DNA of 40,518 nucleotides from Thiobacillus sp. GTDB taxonomy: Bacteria > Pseudomonadota > Gammaproteobacteria > Burkholderiales > Thiobacillaceae. Positions within the stretch are counted from its first letter, which is position 1, and each line of letters opens with the position of its first letter. The stretch lies in assembly GCA_016124745.1 (NCBI GenBank), contig WGNC01000011.1:1-40518 (forward strand), read 5' to 3'. Positions 7,995-15,506 of this stretch are shown here, piece after piece. The notes beneath the pieces were generated by a model that worked only from the letters and a program-made list of their open reading frames with translations, ran no database searches and was not told the origin of the DNA. Both the position numbers and the translations under genes were made by a program.

Positions 7995-10653
7995 ATCCAG
8001 AAACTGGCATGTTCTGTCGGTCCAGGAGGCCGCGGCGGGCCTGGAGGTTGTTCCGGCTCAGGGCTTGAGCGCTGAATCCGCGGCTGACCGCCTGGCGCGC
8101 GTGGGTGAGAACAAGCTTGCCGAAGCCAAGCCCAGGCCGCTGTGGCGGAGATTCCTCGACCAGTTCAATAATTTCCTGGTCATCGTGCTGCTTTTCGCCG
8201 CCGTGCTGGCGTGGACCATCCGCGATTTGAAAGATGCAGTGGTCATCCTCATCGTCGTCATCTTTAATGCCGCACTGGGGTTTTATCAGGAACATCAGGC
8301 GGAAAAAACGCTGGCGGCCTTGAAGGGCATGCTGGCGGCAACGGCCCGGGTACGGCGTGATGGGCGGGTCGTTGATCTGGATGCAGCGCTTATGGTGCCC
8401 GGCGACATCGTGCTACTGGAAGCGGGCGACCGCATTCCAGCTGATGGGCGTCTAGTGGTGGCCCACGCGCTGGAAGTCGATGAGGCGGCATTGACCGGCG
8501 AATCGCATGCGGTGGGCAAGTCGATCGCAGCATTGGAGACAGCCGATTTGCCACTGGGCGATCGCGTGAATCTACTTTACATGAACACCGTTGTTACCCG
8601 CGGACGCGCCGAACTGCTAGTAAGCGCCACCGGCATGGCGACCGAAATGGGCAAGCTCGCGGGCATGATCGCCGCCACGCCCGATTCGGCCACGCCTCTT
8701 CAAGAACAGCTCGACACGTTGGGAAAAAAACTCGCTGCCTTTGCATGTGTGGTGGTCACGCTGATTTTTATCCTCGACTTCGCGCGCGGTTTGCCGTGGA
8801 CGGAAGCTGCGCTGACCGCTGTTGCGCTGGCGGTGGCGGCCATCCCCGAAGGCTTGCCGGCAGTGGTGACGGTGACGCTCGCCATCGGCATGTGGCGCAT
8901 GGCGAAGAACAGGGCGATTGTGAAGAAATTGTCGGCGGTGGAAACGCTGGGATCCACCACAGTAATTTGTTCCGACAAGACCGGTACGCTGACGCTGAAC
9001 CAGATGACGGCGCGTGCCGGATGGTGCGAGGGAAGCCGTTTCACGGTGAGCGGAGAAGGCTACGCACCGCAGGGCGAAATCCATTACGAAAATCCACTGC
9101 ATCATTCGCGCGCCTTCTTTCTGCCCATGGCACTGTGCACCGAATCGCGGGTGCATGATGGCCAGTTGATTGGTGATCCCACCGAGGGTGCCTTGTGGGT
9201 GCTGGCACAAAAACACGGTATCGATCCGGAATATGAGCAGGACGAGCAGCCGCGCATCGCTGAAATTCCGTTCGATTCGACGCACAAGTTCATGGCGACA
9301 TTCCATCATGCCGGCGAGACGGTGGAAATGTTCATCAAGGGCGCGCCCGATGTTTTGCTGGCGCGCTCTAGCGCCTGGCTGGATGCGACCGGGGAATCTG
9401 CGCTGGACGCCGATACACGAAACGCAATCGAGAAAGAAAACGCGCATCTGGCTAGCCAGGCATTGCGCGTGCTGGCGGTGGCGCAGCGGAGTATCCGGGC
9501 GCGTGATTTTGATCCGGCGGGTGACCTGATGGCGTGGGCCAACGAATGGGTTTTTCTGGGGCTGGCCGGCTTGATGGATCCGCCGCGCGCAGAGGCGAAG
9601 CAGGCCATCGCCCACTGCAAGCGGGCCGGTATTCAGGTCAAGATGATCACCGGCGATCACAAGCTTACTGCAGCGGCTATAGGCCACGAACTGGGGCTGA
9701 CCGGGGACGTGGTGAGCGGTGCGGAACTCGATGCCATGGATAACACTGAACTGGCGAGGCGCATCAACCACATCAGCGTATTTGCCCGCGTCTCGCCTGC
9801 GCATAAGGTAAAAATCGTTCAGGCCCTACGCACTGACGGCCACGTCACCGCCATGACCGGAGACGGCGTGAACGATGCGCCCGCGCTGAAAGCGGCCGAC
9901 ATCGGTGTGGCCATGGGTATCACCGGTACCGCGGTGACAAAGGAGGCGGCCACCATGGTGCTGACCGACGATAACTTCGCCACCATCGTCAGGGCTGTCG
10001 AGGAAGGCCGCGTGGTGTACGACAACATCGTGAAGTTCGTGCGATTTCAGCTTTCCACCAACATCGGCGCGATCCTCACCGTGCTGGTGGCCACGCTGAT
10101 GGGCATGCCCACGCCCTTCACCGCGATTCAGTTGCTGTGGGTCAACATTATCATGGACGGCCCGCCCGCGATGACGCTCGGCATCGAACCCGCCCGCCCC
10201 GGCATCATGCACGACAAACCACGCCGCCAATCGGCACAGATACTCACTATTACTCGCCTAGCGCGTCTAGTCCTGTACGGCGCCACCATGATGGTTGGCA
10301 CGCTGTTTCTGTTCCAGTATGGGGTGGCCACGCAAAATCCGTACTATGCTTTGACGCTGGCGTTCACCACTTTTGTGCTGTTCCAGTTTTTCAATGTGTT
10401 CAATTCACGAATGGAGTTCGGTAGCGCATTCAATGCCAATTTCCTAAGAAACGGCAAGCTGTGGATGGCGCTGGCCGGTGTGCTCGCCTTGCAGGTGGTA
10501 GCGGTGCACTGGCCGCCTGCACAGACCCTTTTCGGCACCACCGATCTGCTTTTGAATGACTGGCTGCTGTCAGCAGCGGTGGCGTCCAGCGTGCTGCTTC
10601 TGGACGAGGCGCGCAAGATCTTGGCGCTTGCCTTGCATCGCCATGGCGCGTAG
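7984..10653 (+). CDS. P2A-type cation ATPase, PMR1/SPCA-like (Ca2+/Mn2+)
   Basis: An 889-residue inner-membrane P-type ATPase that pumps a divalent cation using ATP. Phosphorylation site: D331 in CSDKTGTLT. The actuator motif is LTGES, the nucleotide-domain hinge is MITGDH, and the P-domain motif is [13 protein letters not shown]. The M4 ion motif is PEGLP, as in Ca2+ pumps. M5 reads STNIGAI, with Ala where SERCA has the site I Glu771. M6 reads WVNIIMDGPPAMTLGIEP, which closely resembles yeast PMR1/SPCA (NxxMDGPPA) rather than SERCA (NLVTDGLPA). It should therefore carry one ion per cycle and may accept Mn2+ as well as Ca2+; this is inference from those residues. The start overlaps the exchanger stop by 11 bp and has no Shine-Dalgarno, which suggests coupled translation. 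Confidence 0.9.
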   Translation: MAIESRNWHVLSVQEAAAGLEVVPAQGLSAESAADRLARVGENKLAEAKPRPLWRRFLDQFNNFLVIVLLFAAVLAWTIRDLKDAVVILIVVIFNAALGFYQEHQAEKTLAALKGMLAATARVRRDGRVVDLDAALMVPGDIVLLEAGDRIPADGRLVVAHALEVDEAALTGESHAVGKSIAALETADLPLGDRVNLLYMNTVVTRGRAELLVSATGMATEMGKLAGMIAATPDSATPLQEQLDTLGKKLAAFACVVVTLIFILDFARGLPWTEAALTAVALAVAAIPEGLPAVVTVTLAIGMWRMAKNRAIVKKLSAVETLGSTTVICSDKTGTLTLNQMTARAGWCEGSRFTVSGEGYAPQGEIHYENPLHHSRAFFLPMALCTESRVHDGQLIGDPTEGALWVLAQKHGIDPEYEQDEQPRIAEIPFDSTHKFMATFHHAGETVEMFIKGAPDVLLARSSAWLDATGESALDADTRNAIEKENAHLASQALRVLAVAQRSIRARDFDPAGDLMAWANEWVFLGLAGLMDPPRAEAKQAIAHCKRAGIQVKMITGDHKLTAAAIGHELGLTGDVVSGAELDAMDNTELARRINHISVFARVSPAHKVKIVQALRTDGHVTAMTGDGVNDAPALKAADIGVAMGITGTAVTKEAATMVLTDDNFATIVRAVEEGRVVYDNIVKFVRFQLSTNIGAILTVLVATLMGMPTPFTAIQLLWVNIIMDGPPAMTLGIEPARPGIMHDKPRRQSAQILTITRLARLVLYGATMMVGTLFLFQYGVATQNPYYALTLAFTTFVLFQFFNVFNSRMEFGSAFNANFLRNGKLWMALAGVLALQVVAVHWPPAQTLFGTTDLLLNDWLLSAAVASSVLLLDEARKILALALHRHGA

Positions 10654-10675
10654 CCATTTGAAGGATAAGTGCATC

Positions 10676-11047
10676 ATGCAAAACCTGAAAGGCATCGTCG
10701 CCGCCGCCGGCCGCGGGGTCAGCCACGCTACCCTGGTCGCCCGGCAGCAGGTTGCGGAGCCGCACCTGTTGCCTGCGATTTCGCCTCTGGCGCTGTATTC
10801 CGGGATGGACATCGATCCTGTGATGAACGACACACTCCGGCTCGCTGCCGCGCGCAGTCCACTTGATGCCGCAGCGCGGGATTTTCATGCGCGTTTCGGC
10901 CGCCTTGCCCAAGTGGTTCGGCGCATCAGCCGGCGACATGGCCAATTCGCCGAATACGCCAGCGCGGTAGCCACTGACCTGGTGGTCGCGGGTGCGCTCG
11001 TCATTTATTTGCTGAACATGTGGTTCCCATACCTGCATGGTCAGTGA
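10676..11047 (+). CDS. Small C-terminally anchored hypothetical protein between two Ca2+-ATPases
   Basis: I do not recognise this 123-residue protein. Residues 1 to about 95 are soluble, basic and probably helical (AAARDFHARFGRLAQVVRRISRRHG). Residues about 100-118 form one hydrophobic segment (LVVAGALVIYLLNMWF), and the protein ends YLHGQ, so it should be tail-anchored with the N-terminus in the cytoplasm. The ATG at 10676 is preceded by AAGGA about 10 bases upstream; an in-frame start at 10556 would overlap the previous ATPase by 98 bp and was rejected. It starts 22 bp after ATPase 1 and overlaps the start of ATPase 2 by 11 bp. Its tail resembles the end of the exchanger. A regulatory or assembly subunit for the ATPases is possible, but nothing in the soluble part proves it. 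Confidence 0.72.
   Translation: MQNLKGIVAAAGRGVSHATLVARQQVAEPHLLPAISPLALYSGMDIDPVMNDTLRLAAARSPLDAAARDFHARFGRLAQVVRRISRRHGQFAEYASAVATDLVVAGALVIYLLNMWFPYLHGQ
10997..11047 (+). repeat. Related gene-end sequence, copy 2 (small protein tail)
   Basis: This is the partner of 7944-7994. Ten of the last 16 encoded residues are identical (VIYLLN, F, YL, G), and the 11-bp stop/start overlap with the following ATPase gene is reproduced (ATGGCAATTGA against ATGGTCAGTGA). Confidence 0.8.
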
Positions 11048-13700
11048 CGGAAAAAAACTGAAGACTGACTGGCATTGCCTGAGCGGCCAGGAAGCCGTTG
11101 ACCGCCTGAATAGCGACGCGCACAAGGGGCTGTCCACCGAAGCGGCTTCCGCCGGGCTGGCGCAGCACGGCCCTAACGACCTGACAGAAATAAAGACCGG
11201 CCGGCGCAATCCCCTCGCCATGCTGGCGGCACAATTCTCCGACTTCATGATTGTGGTGCTGATCGCCGCAGCCATCATAGCCGGCGTGGTCGGCGAGCCG
11301 CAGGACACCATCGCCATCGTGGTCATCGTGTTCCTCAACGGCATCATGGGCTTCGTCCAGGAATACCGTGCCGAGCGCGCGATGGCGGCGTTGAAGCAGA
11401 TGTCCGCTCCGCTGGCGAACGTAATCCGCGACGGCAAGGTGCAGCAGATTCCGGCACCTGATCTGGTGCCGGGCGATATCGTCAAGCTGGAAGCCGGCAA
11501 CGTCGTGCCGGCCGACCTGCGCCTGCTCGAGCTGTCCTCGCTCAAGGTGAACGAATCGGCGCTGACCGGGGAGTCGCAGGCGGTCGAGAAACGGTTGGCG
11601 CAACTTGACGAGGCCGACCTGCCGCTGGGGGATCGCTTCAATCTTGCCTACAAGGGCACGCTGGTGACGTATGGCCGCGCGCGGGGTCTGGTGGTCGCCA
11701 CCGGCATGCGCACCGAGCTCGGCCGGATTGCCACCCTGTTGTCCGGGGAGGCGGGAAAAACGCCGCTGCAAAAAAGGCTTACGCGATTCGGACAAAATCT
11801 GGCGCTGGTCGTGCTGGCCGTGTGTGCCATCATTTTCGTCGCCGGCTGGCTGCGCGGCGAACCGCCGCTGGTCATGCTGCTCACCGCGGTGAGCCTGGCC
11901 GTCGCCGCCATCCCCGAGGCGCTGCCCGCGGTGGTGACCATTTCGCTCGCGCTGGGCGCGGCGCGCATGGTCAGGCAGAACGCGCTCATCCGCCGGCTGC
12001 CTGCCGTGGAAACGCTGGGTTCGGTCACCTATATCTGTTCCGACAAGACCGGCACGCTCACCCTCAATGAGATGCATGTCGACTGTATCGTGGCCGATGG
12101 CGTCCGTCGTCCCACCCTGCAAGCCGAACGGGAAACACCCTGGCGCGAACTGGGCCTGGCCATGGCCCTGTGCAACGATGCCTTGACCGATGCCGCTGGA
12201 AAATTGGCCGGCGACCCGACCGAAACCGCACTGCTCGGTGCCGCGCAGGCAGCCGGGTTCGACAAGACCGCATTGCAGGAGACCTTGCCACGCGTGTCTG
12301 AAATCCCCTTCGATGCCGAGCGTGCACGCATGAGCACCCTGCATCGCGAAGGCGATGCGGTCCTGGTGCTGGTGAAGGGCGCACCCGAGCAGGTCCTGCC
12401 CCTGTGCACCGATCAGCTGACTGCGAAAGGGGCCGGCCCCCTCGATCGGGCAGCGCTGCATGCCGAAGCCGAAGCACTGGCCAAACAGGGCTTGCGCGTA
12501 CTGGCCTTCGCGCTGCGGCGCCTGCCGCCGCTGCCCGAGGGTGTCGAGCGTGGCGCGCCCGATCCCGCCACGCTGGAAACCGGGCTCAGCTTCGTCGGCC
12601 TGGCCGGCCTGATCGATCCGCCGCGTCCCGAGGCGGCCGAGGCGGTCGCCGCCTGCAAGGCCGCCGGCATCATCCCCGTCATGATCACCGGCGACCATCC
12701 CGCCACCGCGCGTGCGATTGCAAGCCGGCTCGGCATCATCGACGACGGCGGCAAGGTGCTGACCGGCAGCCATCTGCAACGGCTGTCGCTGGAAGCGTTC
12801 GAGCGCGAGGTGGAAACCGTCCGTGTCTATGCACGCATCAACCCCGAACAGAAAATCAGGATCGTGCAGGCGCTGCAGGACAAAGGCGAATACGTGGCCA
12901 TGACGGGCGACGGCGTCAACGATGCGCCGGCGCTGAAAATGGCCGACATCGGCATCGCCATGGGCCGTGGCGGCACCGACGTGGCGCGCGAGGCGGCTCA
13001 CATGACCCTGCTCGACGACAACTTCGCCACCATCGTCCATGTGGTGCGTGAGGGGCGCCGCATCTTCGACAACATCCGCAAGTTCGTCAAGTACACCATG
13101 ACGAGCAACTCGGGCGAAATCTGGACCATCTTCCTCGCGCCCTTCCTCGGCTTGCCGATTCCGCTGCTGCCGATCCACATCCTGTGGATCAACCTGGTCA
13201 CCGACGGCTTGCCTGGCCTTGCGCTGGCGGGCGAGCAGGCCGAGCGCAAGGTCATGCAGCGACCGCCGCGACCACCCAGGGAGAGCATCTTCGCGCACGG
13301 CATGTGGCAGCACATGCTATGGGTAGGCCTGTTGATGGGGGGCGTGTCGCTGCTGACACAGGCCTGGGCGATCCACGACGGCTCGGCACACTGGCAGAGC
13401 ATGGTGTTTACCGTCCTCACGCTCTCGCAGCTGGGGCATGTGCTGGCCATCCGTTTCGAGCGCGAATCGCTGTTCACAGGCGGGGTGCTGTCCAACCGGA
13501 TGCTGATCGCCGCCCTGCTGCTGACCTTCGCCTTGCAGATGGCGGTGCTGTATGTGCCCTGGCTCAATCCCATTTTCAAGACCGAGCCGCTCACCGTCGG
13601 CGAACTGGCCACGTGCCTGATGCTGTCCTCGGTGGTGTTTGCCGGGGTGGAAATGGAGAAATGGCTGGTGCGGCGCGGCTGGCTATACAACCGTTCCTAG
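11037..13700 (+). CDS. P2A-type Ca2+-ATPase, SERCA-like
   Basis: An 887-residue inner-membrane P-type ATPase. The phosphorylated Asp is D336 in [20 protein letters not shown] and [13 protein letters not shown] are all present. The M4 motif is PEALP (Gly to Ala next to the ion-binding Glu). M5 reads TSNSGEI, keeping the SERCA Asn768 and Glu771 equivalents. M6 reads [14 protein letters not shown], keeping Asn, Thr and Asp (796, 799 and 800 in SERCA). These residues make it a better candidate for a two-site Ca2+ pump than its upstream neighbour. The N-terminal [13 protein letters not shown]...GLSTEAA is the usual cation-ATPase N domain. The ATG overlaps the small gene by 11 bp and lacks a Shine-Dalgarno. 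It is the last gene of the coupled series; the next gene is about 400 bp away. Confidence 0.92.
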   Translation: MVSDGKKLKTDWHCLSGQEAVDRLNSDAHKGLSTEAASAGLAQHGPNDLTEIKTGRRNPLAMLAAQFSDFMIVVLIAAAIIAGVVGEPQDTIAIVVIVFLNGIMGFVQEYRAERAMAALKQMSAPLANVIRDGKVQQIPAPDLVPGDIVKLEAGNVVPADLRLLELSSLKVNESALTGESQAVEKRLAQLDEADLPLGDRFNLAYKGTLVTYGRARGLVVATGMRTELGRIATLLSGEAGKTPLQKRLTRFGQNLALVVLAVCAIIFVAGWLRGEPPLVMLLTAVSLAVAAIPEALPAVVTISLALGAARMVRQNALIRRLPAVETLGSVTYICSDKTGTLTLNEMHVDCIVADGVRRPTLQAERETPWRELGLAMALCNDALTDAAGKLAGDPTETALLGAAQAAGFDKTALQETLPRVSEIPFDAERARMSTLHREGDAVLVLVKGAPEQVLPLCTDQLTAKGAGPLDRAALHAEAEALAKQGLRVLAFALRRLPPLPEGVERGAPDPATLETGLSFVGLAGLIDPPRPEAAEAVAACKAAGIIPVMITGDHPATARAIASRLGIIDDGGKVLTGSHLQRLSLEAFEREVETVRVYARINPEQKIRIVQALQDKGEYVAMTGDGVNDAPALKMADIGIAMGRGGTDVAREAAHMTLLDDNFATIVHVVREGRRIFDNIRKFVKYTMTSNSGEIWTIFLAPFLGLPIPLLPIHILWINLVTDGLPGLALAGEQAERKVMQRPPRPPRESIFAHGMWQHMLWVGLLMGGVSLLTQAWAIHDGSAHWQSMVFTVLTLSQLGHVLAIRFERESLFTGGVLSNRMLIAALLLTFALQMAVLYVPWLNPIFKTEPLTVGELATCLMLSSVVFAGVEMEKWLVRRGWLYNRS

Positions 13701-14096
13701 GTGCAAGGCGACTGCGAAGGGCGCGTCCCGATCGCTGGCAGGTATTTCCTGGCAACGCGAGGCAGACATCGTGGCAAGGAAGCAGCGTGCGCTCGGTGCG
13801 CCCCCGGATTGCCAGCGCCAACACTTTTGTGAAAAAATAAAACGTCGTTTTGGCCGCAGCCCATCTGGATCATGTGGGAATTCCGGTTGTTGAAAACGTG
13901 CGTATCCTCGTGCGACCCGGCGTGTCGCGTCGTCCGGCTTTCCTCCCTGGCCTTGCTGATCGGGCGATTTCACGCTTGATGACGCTATCGCGCACCCCCC
14001 GTATCGGGAAGTTCGTCGGCAAGCTTGAATTCGACGAATCCAGTCGCTTTCTGAAATGCTCCACTCCCTGAATACCGCCCACTGAAAGGCACGCCC
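13701..14096. other. Intergenic region between the ATPase operon and mscS
   Basis: I see no convincing gene in these 396 bp. A 73-codon frame at 13850-14071 has no recognisable features and no ribosome site. No hairpin with a T-tract was found, so the end of the ATPase operon is not marked by an obvious intrinsic terminator. An mscS promoter must lie here or upstream but cannot be assigned. Confidence 0.5.
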
Positions 14097-14999
14097 ATGG
14101 ACTACCTGAACACCCTGCATACCTCCCTCGGCGACTGGCGCAGCCTCGCCGTGACGGCGTTGCACGTCGTTATCATCCTTGGCCTGACCTGGCTGGCGCT
14201 GGCGCTTTCGCGCAAGGTGCTGGCGCGGTTGCACCGGCACATGCAGCAGGATCTCGACGACGCCGAGCGGATCAAGCGCCTCAACACGCTGGAGCAGGTG
14301 TTTCGCTACATCGTGACGGTGCTCATCACCCTTGTCGCGAGCATGCTGGTGCTGAGCGAGGTCGGCATCTCGATCGCGCCCATCCTGGCCACCGCCGGCG
14401 TGCTCGGCATCGCCATCGGTTTCGGCGCGCAAAGCCTGGTCAAGGATTACTTCACCGGCCTGTTTCTGCTGCTGGAAAACCAGGTGCGCAAAGGCGACGT
14501 GGTCGAGGTGGCCGGCAAGGGCGGGCTGGTCGAGGAAATGACGCTGCGCTACATCCGGCTGCGCGACTACGAAGGCAGCGTGCATTACATCCCCAACGGC
14601 ACCATCGATACCGTCACCAATCGCAGCCGCAGTTTCGCCTATGCGGTGATCGATGTGGGCGTGGCCTATCGCGAGGATATCGACTCGGTCTATGAGGTGA
14701 TGCGAACGGTGGCAGCCGAATTGCGTGCCGACCCGGAATTGGGCGACAGGATCGAGGACGATCTTGAAATCGCCGGCGTCGACAACTTGGCGGATTCGTC
14801 TGTGGTGATCCGCTGTCGCTTCAAGGTCAAACCGCTGGAGCAGTGGGGCGTGCGGCGCGCCTTCCTGTATCGACTGAAAAAGGCATTCGACGCGGCCGGT
14901 ATCGAAATTCCCTACCCGCACCTCACCGTTTATGCAGGACAGCCCAAGCAGGGCTCGGCCGCCCCCCTGCCACTGGTGCTGCAGCGCCAGACGGATTGA
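14097..14999 (+). CDS. Small-conductance mechanosensitive channel (MscS family)
   Basis: A 300-residue inner-membrane channel that opens on hypo-osmotic membrane tension. Two hydrophobic helices (about residues 19-42 and 72-95) precede the pore helix TM3, which has the Gly/Ala-rich MscS pattern ILATAGVLGIAIGFGAQSLV. The following beta domain shows the family motifs FLLLENQVRKGDVVEV and HYIPNGTI. A soluble alpha/beta domain ends the protein. The length is close to the 286 residues of E. coli MscS. The ATG at 14097 has AAAGG upstream. It sits next to the ion-transport series and may share its osmotic or ionic role, but it has a separate 400-bp upstream region. It converges on the marR-type gene. 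Confidence 0.92.
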   Translation: MDYLNTLHTSLGDWRSLAVTALHVVIILGLTWLALALSRKVLARLHRHMQQDLDDAERIKRLNTLEQVFRYIVTVLITLVASMLVLSEVGISIAPILATAGVLGIAIGFGAQSLVKDYFTGLFLLLENQVRKGDVVEVAGKGGLVEEMTLRYIRLRDYEGSVHYIPNGTIDTVTNRSRSFAYAVIDVGVAYREDIDSVYEVMRTVAAELRADPELGDRIEDDLEIAGVDNLADSSVVIRCRFKVKPLEQWGVRRAFLYRLKKAFDAAGIEIPYPHLTVYAGQPKQGSAAPLPLVLQRQTD

Positions 15000-15032
15000 G
15001 TCCCGGATCCGGGCGGGTAGGGTGTGCGCCGG

Positions 15033-15506
15033 TCAGATTTCGGACAGCGGCTTTTGCGCATCCTGGGCATTGACCGAGTCCATGTGGTCGATCAGCGCCG
15101 CGAGGTCCTGATTGAGTCGGGCCAGCACTTCTCCGGGCAACTGGTCGAGCGCATGCGTCAGGATGCCGTTAAGCGGCTGCGGCGCGTGCGCCAACGCCTT
15201 TTCGCCCGCATCGGTGAGATACAGCCTTACCACGCGCTGGTCGGCGGCGTTGCGCTCGCGCCGGATGAGTCCCGACTTCTCGATCTTGTCGAGCAGGTTG
15301 CTGGCGGTGGAAGCGTGAACCGACAGCGCCTGCGCGAGTTCCGTGACTTTCATGCCGGGTGTCTGGCGCAAGGCCGCCATCGCCCAGATCTGTGCGCCAC
15401 TGACGCCGCAGGCTTTCTCCACTGCCTGGAAGTGCTGGCGCACTGCGCCGAATATGACACGAAACTGGCGCAGGGCTTCGCGTGCGTCGTCAGAGGTGGC
15501 AGTCAA
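15033..15506 (-). CDS. MarR family transcriptional regulator
   Basis: A 157-residue winged-helix repressor-type protein. The core reads VSGAQIWAMAALRQTPGMKVTELAQALSVHASTASNLLDKIEKSGLIRRERNAADQRVV in order, that is, a helix-turn-helix (VTELAQALSV...TASNLLDKIEKSGLI) followed by the DxR wing (AADQRVVRLYLT). The frame stays open far upstream, but that part lies on top of glnE. I chose the TTG at 15506, which overlaps the glnE stop (TTGA) and has GGGAG eight bases upstream; no in-frame ATG fits. It is therefore probably cotranscribed and coupled with glnE. The ligand and target genes are unknown. Confidence 0.85.
   Translation of the reverse strand: MTATSDDAREALRQFRVIFGAVRQHFQAVEKACGVSGAQIWAMAALRQTPGMKVTELAQALSVHASTASNLLDKIEKSGLIRRERNAADQRVVRLYLTDAGEKALAHAPQPLNGILTHALDQLPGEVLARLNQDLAALIDHMDSVNAQDAQKPLSEI

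Noticed and set aside
11001..13313. 770-codon open frame on the minus strand
   Set aside because: It lies antisense to the SERCA-like ATPase, is rich in Gly/Arg/His/Gln with no domain, and is a by-product of high GC at third positions.
13850..14071. 73-codon frame before mscS
   Set aside because: No ribosome site, no recognisable feature, and it ends just before mscS without a coupling pattern.
15002..15013. Palindrome CCCGGATCCGGG between mscS and the MarR gene, as a bidirectional terminator
   Set aside because: There is no loop and no T-tract on either strand, so terminator function cannot be supported.
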